DNA from: Fasciolopsis buskii
Lineage: Eukaryota > Platyhelminthes > Trematoda > Plagiorchiida > Fasciolidae
Length of the DNA stretch: 64,000 nucleotides
Direction of reading: 5' to 3'
NCBI GenBank assembly: GCA_008360955.1
Contig: LUCM01003423.1
Coordinates: 1-64,000 of the forward strand
Positions 11,001-19,292 of the stretch are shown here, piece after piece; the first letter of the stretch is position 1, and each line of letters opens with the position of its first letter. Position numbers and translations under genes: made by a program. The notes under the pieces were generated by a model. That model was not told where the DNA came from. It searched no databases and saw nothing but the letters and a program-made list of their open reading frames with translations.

Positions 11001-13781
11001 AAATTAGTTTAGTGACGCTCTAATCACCATGTCCTTTTACTTCGGACGAATTCCCAACGACAACTGTTTCGTAGACGTCTCTCTCTATAACACACGACGT
11101 TCATCACGACATTGTCACTAAAGACCCCCTGATCATCTCCCTTGGAAATCGGCACAATCACCAAATTGATCCCAGAAGTTTTGTTAACTCTGACGTCAAG
11201 ACCTTGCCACTGGCCTTGAAGGACAGCCACAGTCCATCTACCTCATGCCTTCTCAGAAAATCCTGTCTCCCTCATCGCCTCTTCTTCCAGTGGAGGGATG
11301 GTGTCTACCTGTATTGGTTTACTTGCAAACCAGTGGGCCAGCTAACTGTATCTCAAAATGTTTAAACCAAAATTTCTGACCGTGGATCAGTATTTATCAT
11401 CAGTTGGTAAAGATTGCGATTATATTCGAAACGCATTGTAAGATCGGATTCTAGCTGAAGGCTGCGGTTATCGCTTAGTCATCTGCCCTAGACAAGTGGC
11501 TTTTGTGCTGGCGTGACCACAGACTAGGCGCAAACAAAAATGAGCAGGGACCAAAACAAAATCCACGGATATGGACTAGAAAGATCGGCAATCCTAGATG
11601 TATCCAAACCATCGGTGACCGATGGCAATGTAGTAAGTCTGAGTCCAACACTGTAAATGCGAGGGGCGCCAAATGAGCCGATGTCGCTCATAACAAAAAC
11701 AGGTGTTCATCAAAGATTGCCTGTGGTCAGAACAATCTTCGATCACTTGTCGGTGCGATTGGCCGGGACAGAAAATCAGCCTCCCATGTGCCGTTCCGTC
11801 TCCGCCAAGTTGGGCGTTAAAATCACCGCTAATGAGCACAACGTCCGTTGAAAGCGCAGTTTACAGCACATGAGATAACTCACGGTAGAAACAGTCTTTC
11901 GACACAGGGGAATCGCAATTAAATACGACAAACAAAGGATATTGTTACTGACCTATACACAGTCGTTCAACCGAACTGCATATAAATGATTGTTGATTGG
12001 AATCTAGTCTAACAGTGGAGGCTCAGATCGATCCCAACCTTGGCCTGACCACGAGCGTTTGGTCATACGCAGCGGATGCCAATTCAACGCCTACCCTGTC
12101 ATGCACTACTTGCGCGCACTGGAGCAGAGTGGAGGAAATGCCACAGTGAACAAGAAATCACAACTTCTTGGCTGATGATAGTTCTGGATGGACGTTCAAA
12201 GATGATCAGTAAAGTCAGTTAGAAACATCAGATGTGACACGGCGGAACGGACCTTAAAGCCGAAGATGTCTTATTTGCTTTTTATCATGACCCATGTATT
12301 TCGCAAGAGCAAAAAACTCGAAAATCGCGTAAAAACAACCAAACTATGCACGTTTGTTTATTAAAACACCTTCACTTTTTCCTCTTACTGGTGATCTGGA
12401 TGGCACACTGGCCCCAAACTGTTGCAAAAATATTATACATAGGTACTGATCCGGAAGTCCGAAACCGTCATCGGCTGTCGCCCGGCTTACCATCGTACTC
12501 GTTAAACTGGAAACTCGTGTGACTCAATGCCATTCCAAGTTTCAGTCACGAATGTCAGTCCCTCCCCTCCATGCAGCCATGGGGCACCCCTTTTCCATTG
12601 CAGTCATTCGTCGAGCTCGTAATTCAGCGTTGTCAAGCCTGCTAAACGTCCGTTAATAATGTATCCTAGGGTGGGTAAATCCAAAAAAATCTACATTATG
12701 TGGTCTAATAACTGATTTACAACCTACGCTACTATGGACAATGCTGATTCATATTTCGCATCGAGTGAACATCCACGCGACGTGTAGTTACAACCAAACC
12801 AACCATTCTCTAGCGGGAAACAACAGTACAAAATTAAAAGGATTATATATACAAGCTGTTATACATCTTGATTCGCTTACCTCAAGACCATAAATGAATT
12901 CTTAGTTTGCTTCATGTAAACGCAATCGCCACCAAACACAAACCGGAAGCCTTATATTTTTAACTCTTAACGGTTCCAAAGCACCGGTTATTTTATGACC
13001 TTCAATATGCTTGAAAATATATAATTTACAAAGTCCTAATATCAACATAAATCTAACCGAATGAATAAAAATTGAAATATCCCACTTACTAGCATTGCTA
13101 CGAACGCCTGAGTATGGTTTTGAAACTCTAGGAGACAATGATACTGTTCCATTCGTGGAAATATTAGCACCCGAAGAATTTTTCCAAACCGATGAAAAAT
13201 CTGCAAGTTGAAAGAATACAATGAGAAAAGCTCACTTTGTACAAGATCAGGTGGTTTATCTGTTGACCCATGGTGTTGCTTATGACTATCCGCAGCACGC
13301 AGTTAGGATTTCCCGAGAGAGCACCGCTTAAATCTTGCTGAACGATACGGTTGGCATTCTTTACAGCATTCTCAACTGCACTGTTTTCCGAAGTCAGCTC
13401 CAGATGGGAATGAGTTGAAAACTGTAGTATGATGTTTTTACTGTGAAGAACAACTGGACACTTGGAATAGTACTCAATCAATTGAATAGCATCCTCTATC
13501 ATATACATTTCGATTAGGGCTTGATTACTCTTCTTGGAAAGGACCATGTTTTTTATTATTCCGAACGGAATGGCCAGCAGTGCGATTTCATGTTCGTTTA
13601 CATCACCGGGAACATTTCGAATATGTATCACAGACGAAGGAGTGGTATCTATATGATCCATGCGGGACTGAATAAGGGGCGGTAATCCAATAGATAGCTG
13701 GCTTACCTTTTTGCTTTCCGCTGCATCAATTTTTATCGACGAGTGGCCGTTACGGGGTACCAACCCATCACTTAGATCACG
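2013..13781 (-). CDS. PTBP: Polypyrimidine tract-binding protein homologue (PTBP/hephaestus), seven-exon partial gene
   Basis: A nuclear splicing regulator that binds CU-rich RNA through four RRM domains. Joining 13236-13781, 13090-13200, 3124-3705, 2717-2750, 2441-2533, 2113-2404 and 2013-2076 gives 574 codons in one open frame, and every junction is GT..AG. Seen in the product: RRM1 ([17 protein letters not shown]), RRM2 ([20 protein letters not shown]), an Ala/Ser/Thr/Gly-rich linker, RRM3 ([36 protein letters not shown]), the conserved [14 protein letters not shown] bridge, and RRM4 ([39 protein letters not shown]). The order matches the family. The N-terminal exon(s) and the last ~20 residues were not found; the final exon probably lies beyond the left edge. 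The 9,384-bp intron splitting RRM2 is packed with retroelements. Identification is firm; paralogue assignment is not possible. Confidence 0.94.
2113..2404 (-). CDS. PTBP: PTBP exon: end of RRM3, bridge, start of RRM4
   Basis: 292 bp encoding [20 protein letters not shown], then NVVQMPKED, the near-invariant [14 protein letters not shown] segment, NFLNIYAPN, and the start of RRM4 ([20 protein letters not shown]) to GFKFM. It ends two bases into a codon before gtaagt. The [14 protein letters not shown] stretch between RRM3 and RRM4 is diagnostic of the PTB family. Confidence 0.95.
2441..2533 (-). CDS. PTBP: PTBP exon: RRM3 strands 2-3
   Basis: 93 bp beginning with GT, which completes the Gly codon left by the 34-nt exon, then [20 protein letters not shown] and [10 protein letters not shown], ending with one base of an Ala codon before gtaatt. 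Acceptor is tgccag. It supplies the RNP1-like strand of RRM3. It is followed by a 36-bp intron (2405-2440) that happens to stay open, so a naive translation runs through it. Confidence 0.93.
2717..2750 (-). CDS. PTBP: PTBP 34-nt micro-exon (start of RRM3)
   Basis: A 34-bp exon encoding [12 protein letters not shown] (last Gly codon split), between gacag and gtaggt. Including it joins NLNEE to VYGDVMRVK in frame. Leaving it out joins the phase-0 end of the upstream exon to GTG TAT ATG GTG ACG TGA, a stop at 2516-2518. Vertebrate PTBP1 and PTBP2 have a 34-nt exon at this same place in RRM3 whose skipping triggers nonsense-mediated decay. The 3' splice site here has no pyrimidine tract directly upstream (atttcgcgagacag), which suits a regulated exon. 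Confidence 0.87.
3009..3042 (-). promoter_or_regulatory. Pyrimidine-rich tract upstream of the PTBP 34-nt exon
   Basis: On the gene's strand this is a CU-rich run (ttttcgttttcctgttctct, then ttctttttttcttc) in the 373-bp intron ahead of the 34-nt exon, about 260 nt upstream of it. It contains UCUU/UUCU motifs of the kind PTB binds, and it is not at the 3' splice site, where the intron is pyrimidine-poor. A role as an autoregulatory silencer is an inference from vertebrate PTBP genes. Confidence 0.45.
3124..3705 (-). CDS. PTBP: PTBP exon: end of RRM2, inter-RRM linker, start of RRM3
   Basis: 582 bp, 194 codons. It begins [19 protein letters not shown] after acceptor ttcgtag, completing RRM2, passes through [15 protein letters not shown] and a low-complexity Ser/Gly/Ala/Thr linker (an AAAAATASF run near the middle), and ends [11 protein letters not shown] before gtaagc. 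The linker composition differs from that of vertebrates, while the flanking RRM sequence is conserved. This exon lies 9.4 kb from the preceding one. Confidence 0.93.
3977..4052 (-). repeat. tRNA-derived SINE head / tRNA-like pseudogene
   Basis: On the minus strand, box-A-like tggccaatcggataagg (about 4026-4043) and box-B-like ggttgcgggttcgaatc (about 3990-4006) are spaced as in a tRNA. The ends gatggtg and caccgcc can form a 7-bp acceptor-like stem with one mismatch and one wobble. The anticodon and T stems do not pair well, and the loop would read CTA. It is therefore a tRNA-derived SINE head or decayed tRNA, not a working gene. Confidence 0.6.
4053..5021. other. Unassigned intronic sequence
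   Basis: Overlapping short frames at 4455-4718 (plus) have no recognisable domain. Probably eroded repeat inside the large PTBP intron. Confidence 0.5.
5022..5600 (-). mobile_element. Jockey/CR1-superfamily non-LTR retrotransposon, C-terminal RT tail
   Basis: A 192-codon minus-strand open frame with [27 protein letters not shown], a Ser/Leu-rich middle and [20 protein letters not shown]. The EYCCH, VQ..AIRLI and RTS.LW..L motifs are typical of the region after the RT domain in jockey-like elements. It is a different family from the neighbouring RTE copies. The RT catalytic region is absent, so this is a 5'-truncated remnant within the PTBP intron. Confidence 0.72.
5805..7560 (-). mobile_element. 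RTE-like non-LTR retrotransposon remnant (RT to C-terminus)
   Basis: Minus-strand fragments appear in the right order: the RT N-terminal part around 7140-7560, an FD-type catalytic strand as [17 protein letters not shown] (6785-7000), [20 protein letters not shown] (6395-6601), the C-terminal [20 protein letters not shown] (6087-6296), and a terminal GDMAQNR-like tail near 5815. Reading needs several frame changes. The endonuclease part is missing. It is in sense orientation within PTBP intron 2. Confidence 0.78.
7561..8555. other. Unassigned intronic sequence
   Basis: Two short minus-strand frames (7584-7787, 8102-8290) carry no motif I recognise. No splice-bounded PTBP sequence is needed here, because the flanking exons already join in frame. 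Confidence 0.5.
8560..10291 (+). mobile_element. RTE-like retrotransposon copy A, 5' part with AP endonuclease
   Basis: The 5' untranslated part (about 8560-8990) aligns with copies B (15125-) and C (22985-). The endonuclease is split over 9004-9465 and 9527-10156: [20 protein letters not shown], the catalytic [33 protein letters not shown] (the usual GDFN site altered), SQIDHI and ESDHAFIL with the catalytic His. It breaks off in the endonuclease-RT linker ([12 protein letters not shown]) at about 10291, where an RTE copy of opposite strand begins. A Penelope-derived fragment sits in its 5' region. It is antisense to PTBP. Confidence 0.85.
8752..8868 (-). mobile_element. Penelope-like element fragment with hammerhead-like hairpin
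   Basis: About 115 bp interrupt the 5' region of RTE copy A; the flanking RTE sequence continues on both sides. On the minus strand it reads ccttgagaaa, stem gactacc, loop cac, stem ggtagtc, then gaaacgttgg. It is homologous to 54345-54425, which lies beside a Penelope-like GIY-YIG frame. Stem pairing is perfect over 7 bp (8808-8814 with 8818-8824). The core reads cttgaga rather than the hammerhead consensus ctganga. Confidence 0.6.
10292..12060 (-). mobile_element. RTE-like retrotransposon remnant, endonuclease to RT, converging on copy A
   Basis: On the minus strand an endonuclease piece ([22 protein letters not shown], 11594-11900) is followed by a decayed linker and by RT motifs at 10270-10794: [57 protein letters not shown]. 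It stops just after GAFD at about 10292, where copy A of opposite polarity abuts. Both copies carry endonuclease sequence, so this is not a simple 5' inversion of one element. Confidence 0.8.
12061..13089. other. Unassigned PTBP intronic sequence
   Basis: No recognisable coding or repeat motif. The minus-strand open frame 12902-13138 overlaps the PTBP exon at 13090-13200 in another frame and is spurious. Confidence 0.5.
13090..13200 (-). CDS. PTBP: PTBP exon: RRM2 central part
   Basis: 111 bp, 37 codons, starting [11 protein letters not shown] and ending HTQAFVAML before gtaagt. It is separated from the upstream exon by a 35-bp intron (13201-13235) running from gtgagc to ttgcag. It supplies helix 1 and the central strands of RRM2. 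No long open frame marks this exon. It shows only when the frame is continued across the short intron. Confidence 0.9.
13236..13781 (-). CDS. PTBP: PTBP exon: N-terminal segment, RRM1 and first strand of RRM2
   Basis: 546 bp, 182 codons, phase 0 at both ends. A strong acceptor (pyrimidine tract ending in ccccag) precedes the codons for [12 protein letters not shown], and the exon ends HLILYK before gtgagc. It carries RRM1 with RNP2-like VIHIRNVP and RNP1-like NQALIEM, then the first strand of RRM2 ([10 protein letters not shown]). The open frame runs upstream to about 13940, but that part is intronic: it crosses the pyrimidine tract and matches nothing in PTB. The initiator Met therefore lies in an upstream exon that I did not find. 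Confidence 0.93.
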
Positions 13782-15124
13782 CTGGGGATACAGGAAATAA
13801 AGGAAACGAATGATATCAAATGGCCCTGAAGAGGGAATCGACGATGACTGTACCCTGTCACATTTACTAATAGCTACCGTCAAGAAGCTTAAACTAAGGA
13901 AACTGAGCTCAGGCCTGAGTTGCGGCACCGGTGGTGGCAAACTGGATTACGCGTTCCTCCCTTTGAACGTTAGAACTTTGAATCACAGCACTAGCAGTCA
14001 CTTTGCTGGTAGACAGACATCAGCTGTCCCCGAGCCACTGGCTCATATGTTGTTGTGAATGATCTGACTCTAAATCACTACAAGTTACGGAACCGCGTTT
14101 ACAGTTTCCATAAGTGCTGCAATCTCGGGGACTATGAAGTACGTTCCTCCAACACAGTTCATGTTTCAGACAGATAACGTTTCGAATACGAGAAACACAG
14201 GGCGTGTAACTACCCATTAAACTAGCATTGATATGCCACCTCACAGCATCACCTAGTTGATAGATAAACAAGAAATAATGACAGGTCAAATGTAACACAA
14301 TAGATTGAGAGAATATAAACAGAAATTATTCCGAATGCACGAGTCCTATTGACCGTGGCACTGACTAATAGGCCGCGTTGCATCAAACTGAAGTTCGAGG
14401 TGATCTCGAGGACCCTAATCCTGAAAATTATTTAAACTATTATCATATAATCAACTGAATACCTGTTAAAAGTCGTTTCTTTCCAATGTACTGTAACAGG
14501 ACGTAATATGGAAATATTAACCACTAATCAGGTGGTTGGTTTAAATAACTTAAACGGGCATTTTATGAACCTAGAGGAAGATGACCTGGAAAAAGTAACC
14601 TTGAATCATGTCCAACAAATTTCAAGTTTCGGAAGACTATTTTATTTAGCCGTCAGCTAGTATGTTGTCCACTTCCAGTTCAAGGAGGCGAGTTCTTCAC
14701 TCTGAACGATACATCCGTTTCGCTGCCTGTCCAACAGGAAAATGATGATCTGACTTTGCGATTAGATGTATGATAATGACAGCCACGGTTCAGTCTACGG
14801 AAAGACCTCAGAATGTATTAAGGTTGCATTGTGCCCTAATGTGCGCTGTTAAGAGGCAATCAGCGATTAAAGAATAGGTCAGGTTGGCCAGTCGGCGAAT
14901 GAGTAAGAAACGTTCTAACAGTGGACTGTTTCACATAGGTCCGGTTGGATCACCGGGTTGGAATCCATAATGTAGACAACGCATATTAAGGTTCAATGCT
15001 GCCACCAGTGGCGTCCTTGCAGTTGAATTATATTCTTCTTTGTAGAGTAGCTCAAATTATTACTTTGCACCTGGCCTTTTCATCTTTCCTTGACTTCTTT
15101 ACTTTGAGTGGAAGATGCTGAGGC
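13782..15124. other. Unassigned region upstream of PTBP exon
   Basis: It should hold PTBP upstream exon(s), and possibly 3' exons of UBE2K, but I recognise neither. Open frames at 13810-14058 (plus) and 14020-14298 (minus) have no known motif. Confidence 0.4.
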
Positions 15125-15804
15125 GCTCCCTTAAATAAACAATACGACGGCTTGCGACCCTCCATTAGCAAACGAGCCATGCCGGATGCATTATCTCAAG
15201 CTGAAGAGTCAATCATGCCCGGAGGGTCAATGGGTAGAGGGCTGACGAAGTAGTCTACCGGTCCTCCCAGTTGGGGGTTGACCTGAGCTGGCAGCTCAGC
15301 AGGAAAAATCAATGGGAGATCTAAGTAGACGGTCTTCCACCCAATCACACTTCGCTACCTTGTGGTCAGACTCTTGTTAGATCGAAAGGCTTTACTTCAG
15401 AACCCTAATCGTTCTTCTGCTTAGCGGTTGCACTCACTACCAGTACCCGTCCACCATCCCCCATGAGTCACACGTCCACAAATAATTCCACACTGCATCG
15501 GTCGCCGCGCAGGATGATCAGGACCGCGCTGCCCATATGTCTCCTTAGTCCCAAACCAAATCTCTCCCCAATTTGCCTACCCATAATGCACTTTCTCATT
15601 GATAACACGCACGCTACTAGCAATCCTTCATTGTCAAATTGTGTACTAGGTGGTTTTCAGTCTCCTAGCTTACATTTTCACAAGACTCGCCAGCCTCTGA
15701 ATCTCAACTTCTTCAATGTTCGCACTTTAATGCAGGCTGACCAACGGGCGGGTTTAGCTCCCACAGTGGACTCATTTTCGTTTGATGTCTGCTGCGTCAG
15801 TGAA
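15125..15804 (+). mobile_element. RTE-like retrotransposon copy B, 5' end and start of endonuclease
   Basis: The 5' untranslated stretch from about 15125 aligns with copies A and C. The endonuclease N-terminus reads RQPLNLNFFNVRTLMQADQR and FSFDVCCVSE. RTE similarity stops exactly after the agtgaa of that VSE motif, one base before the single N of the window (15805). Confidence 0.82.
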
Positions 15805-15805
15805 N

Positions 15806-17200
15806 AGTTCGCAACAAATCATTCCTCTTGTCGGACAACGTCAAGGCACCTTTCGTGGCACTCAAAAATGGGCTTGAAGGCGCGGGTCATCTTTATTGAC
15901 CCAGAAAAACCACTGGTCGTATAAACTAATGCATCACGTAGCTGTTTTCGCAACCCTCCCATAGAACCGTACACCAGTAAGCATTCTTCTACAGAATATT
16001 GTTGAAAAGTGAAAGACGTCATTCTCCTGGAGGGAAAGAACTTAGCGCTGTCACCGAAGCTGTACGAAAATGGAGACACTATCTGCTGGGCACACACCCC
16101 AAACTGTTACGGATCAAATGCCGGTTGCTTTCATGTTTGGTTCAAGAAAACATGAAAACATCGAACAATACAAAATTCAGAGGTGGAGAATGGAACTGTT
16201 AGGCCATAGTTTTGATGTTATCCACCGACTGGATCACGATAATGTGGCGGCCGATGCACTAACCCGAAGCTTCTGTTCGGCATACACATCTATGGAATCA
16301 GTGAAAGAACTGTGCCATCCGGGTGTTCCCTGCATGCTGCGCTTTGTGAAAAGCAAAAACTCTCCGTACTCTGCCGACGGTATGAGATTTGTCACCAAAG
16401 GTTGTCCAGTCTGTGTCAAATGAAAACCGCAATTCTGTAAATTACCACCGCTCCGTTTGAAAGGATGAACATTGGTAACCCGAAACAGATATTTGCTGAC
16501 AATCGTGGATGAGTATTTCAGGTTCCCCTTTGGCTTATGCATACCCTGATTCATTAGCTGATACAGTTATTCAATGTCTAACTAACCTGTTTTTTATTTT
16601 CGGCATGTCCTCCTACGTCCATTCCGATAGTGGTTCTTTCATGTCTGAGGGACTAGAAAACTCCCTCCATAGCAATGAAATTGTCTTTAGCAGGACGACA
16701 GCCTACAATCCCCAGTTGAACGGTCAGATTGAAAGGCTCAACTGAGCCTCTTGGAGGAGTGCTGTTTTGACAGCTGTAGAAAAATGTGCCTTAGTCAATG
16801 GAAGACTGTTCTTTCGTACGCGTTCCACTGCATTCGATCGCTGTTGTGCACATGCACAAGCTCACCCCCTCACGAACGCGTCTTTTAATGAAAGGAAATC
16901 CGCGTCTGGAGTATCACTAACTACCTGGCTGAGAAGTCCAGGACTCGTCCTAACGCAACATTTTGTAAAATCAGCGAAATACGATCACTTGATAGACTAG
17001 GTGCAGTTGCCCGAGTGCAATTCCAACTATGCGGTGTACGGTTCTTTGATAGACGGGAAGGCACAGTGTCGATATGCCAGTTAGCATCTAGTGGTCAAGT
17101 CTCAGAGCCACTGGTGGTTAATAATTCCGAAACTAGCGAAGCACCAGCCCTGAACGTCCAACATCAACACACGCCAAACACTGCTCGACAGCCTTAAAGA
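15806..17200 (+). mobile_element. Gypsy (Ty3-like) LTR retrotransposon fragment: RNase H and integrase
   Basis: Plus-strand pieces, with frame changes: ARVIFIDPEKPLVV then TNAS (the RNase H TDAS site altered), KSERRHSPGGKELSAVTEAV and RKWRHYLLGT (RNase H), RLDHDNVAADALTR (end of RNase H), LCHPGVPCMLRFVKSKN and KGCPVC (integrase zinc-binding part), YVHSDSGSFMSEG and SRTTAYNPQLNGQIERLN (integrase catalytic core with D and E), and a C-terminal DRREGTVS segment. No LTR, gag, protease or RT palm is present, so both ends are truncated. It directly follows RTE copy B. Confidence 0.85.
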
Positions 17201-17952
17201 ACTAGGTCCTATTATTACCCCATTCCAGGTATGAAAACTAACGCATCTGACATGCATTCGTTACCGAAAGCACAACAACATATTTATCCATGGGATTTGA
17301 GAAACAGAGAAGTTTGAAACAACTCTATGGAAAATAAGCAAACCTCCATTCCCTTCATCTGTGAAGGCGAATGTCACGTTCAAGTTCTGTTTTTACTTGC
17401 TTGTTCGACGTTTTCCTAATCCCGTGTCTTTATTGTTTTTCAGATCATTGTCCCGTCGTAAACTGAATAGAGCGTCAACAATGGGTATCCGTCTTCTAAC
17501 TGTTAGACGGCCTCTTCTGAATCGCATACGACAGAGTCCTCATTTGGTAGTGCAGCACCTCACGCATATTCTAAGTCAGACAGTTCTGGTTTGAGTAATC
17601 ATCAACAACAATACACTCTCAACAGCATACACCAATTTCCCAAATCAAGTCGATGGAATTCTGATCCATCCGGCTTGTAATAGTGCACAATAATGAGGTT
17701 CATCTCCGGAAGAATAACGACAATGAAGTTAGAGATATCAAAAGTTAAACAATAATCATTTCATCGATGGGAGAGCAGTTCATGAAAGTCGTTCCAGCTG
17801 ACTGGATTTTAGACCCAAAATAGGTCCTGAAGAGAGCACAGAGTTGTGGCGGGTAAAGCTGGTGATTTAATAACACAATGTTCCGATGAATTAGGAGGGA
17901 GAATAGAAACAATCATTTAGAGAATGGACGAAAGTGAGGTCAATTAGTTTAG
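17201..17952. other. Unassigned sequence after the Gypsy fragment
   Basis: It may include decayed 3' sequence of the Gypsy element. No motif is visible apart from short pyrimidine-rich runs. Confidence 0.4.
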
Positions 17953-18220
17953 ATGATGTCGCTCTTGTTTGACTGCGCGCCACATGAACGTGGTATCAGT
18001 ATAGTGTACTGGTCATTCTCAACTAAGGACCTCGAAATTTCTGAAGATAGTAACATGGAAATATGGAAATCCAACAAGTTCTTAGTGCTCGAAGATAAGA
18101 AGCCAAGAATCGATGAGTTACCCCTCATAGAGGATGCAATGGCTGAACGGAAGCTCATCTACCTGGACCAATTATTTTTCTACTGATTTTCCCGGCTGAG
18201 CTGACAGTTCAGGTAATCGT
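17953..18220 (-). mobile_element. RTE 5'-leader module fused to unrelated sequence
   Basis: On the minus strand, 18140-18215 matches the 5' untranslated part of RTE copy C reversed (the gaccaattattt and atggctgaacgg segments are shared with about 23160-23225). Past that point the similarity to copies A-C ends, and 17953-18135 is a different sequence. The plus-strand frame here (LVLEDKKPRIDELPLIEDAM) is its antisense and is not called as a gene. Confidence 0.5.
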
Positions 18221-19209
18221 TTTGAAGATGACGTTTGAACGCATAGCCTGTCTTTAGTGCGCAGTCTTCAGCAAATGTCGGTAGCCTTAATTTGGAAATT
18301 GTAATCCTGAAGATTGCAGCGCTACCGAGAGACGATGGTTCCTGAAAGACACACAGGTCGAGGAAAGACGGACCTCACACCGTCAGTCGACAGTAAAAGA
18401 GCAAAAAACACCATAACATGATAATATGGTCCAATAAAACCATAGATTTTCGTCTTCCAATTAACAACTCAGTTCAGTTCAGCCTGCAAAATCACTAACC
18501 TTACACTGGGGTTTTCCGCTTCTAGTCGCCCCCTCGCATCACCGAAAAAGTCAAAGAAAACCATAAGATCACGAGTCGGAGGAACTACAGAGGCAGAACG
18601 TCTCAAGTGAATGATCGGCACCGACTACATTAGACCATACTGTTTTATACCCTCAATTAACACGAAAAATCTCGTGGACTCTGACGTGGTAACCTAACAC
18701 GAGCGGGGAAAAATCTGCAAGAGGACGGTTGAATAGATAGTAAGCTGGTACAGTCACAGTGCATTTACATATGGAGAAAAAATTGAGGACTAAAGCATTC
18801 GTGTTCAAGCTCAAACCTGATTTAGCAGACAAATTATCAAAGATGAGGTTTGCCTTCACGGCATTGAATATCGAAGAAAAAACGTAACTTACGAAATTGA
18901 CTAGTGTTATATTTTCTCGTGGTCAAAAATCTTGAAACTCCCACAGCTGGGTAGTGTTTAGAAGGCGGAAGTTGTCATAAGAAACGTAAGTCCTAATGAA
19001 GTTCTAATTCACACCTTACTTGCTTCAACGATTCAGCTGACAGTTACCAATGAAAAATTTGATCACCCATATGCCCTAATATAGTCTGCACAACCGGATG
19101 TTAACAGGATCTTTCAACTGTTTTATTTTATTAAAAGCCCAGAGTTCGAGCAAACGAAAAAGACCAGCTTGTAAAAGTAAAAAAGCAACTGTCAAAACTT
19201 AAGACTCAC
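18221..19209. other. Unassigned region 3' of UBE2K exon 3
   Basis: The next UBE2K exon is expected downstream of 19210 on the minus strand. I see no match to the conserved E2 helix or UBA sequence here, and no repeat motif. Confidence 0.4.
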
Positions 19210-19292
19210 CACTGATCTTTGAGAATATCCAAACATATGACACCGGTGGCGCTGCTAATATTAGGATGCCAAATTTTGGTGATGAATTTCAC
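19210..19292 (-). CDS. UBE2K: UBE2K exon 3 (catalytic cysteine exon)
   Basis: 83 bp after a 36-bp intron (19293-19328) running from gtgagc to gttag. It encodes VKFITKIWHPNISSATG then VICLDILKDQ and two bases of Trp before gtgagt. The HPN motif and the catalytic Cys (codon at 19233-19235) are intact. Confidence 0.92.

Noticed and set aside
10292..12060. 5' inversion (twin priming) of one RTE element with copy A
   Set aside because: Both arms contain endonuclease sequence, so they are not complementary parts of a single element.
13164..13940. 258-codon minus frame as one exon
   Set aside because: It reads through a 35-bp intron at one end and the acceptor pyrimidine tract at the other. Only 13236-13781 is coding in this frame.
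17953..18186. Acidic plus-strand frame with LVLEDKKPRIDELPLIEDAM
   Set aside because: Its right end is the reverse complement of an RTE leader, so the stretch is part of a repeat read backwards.
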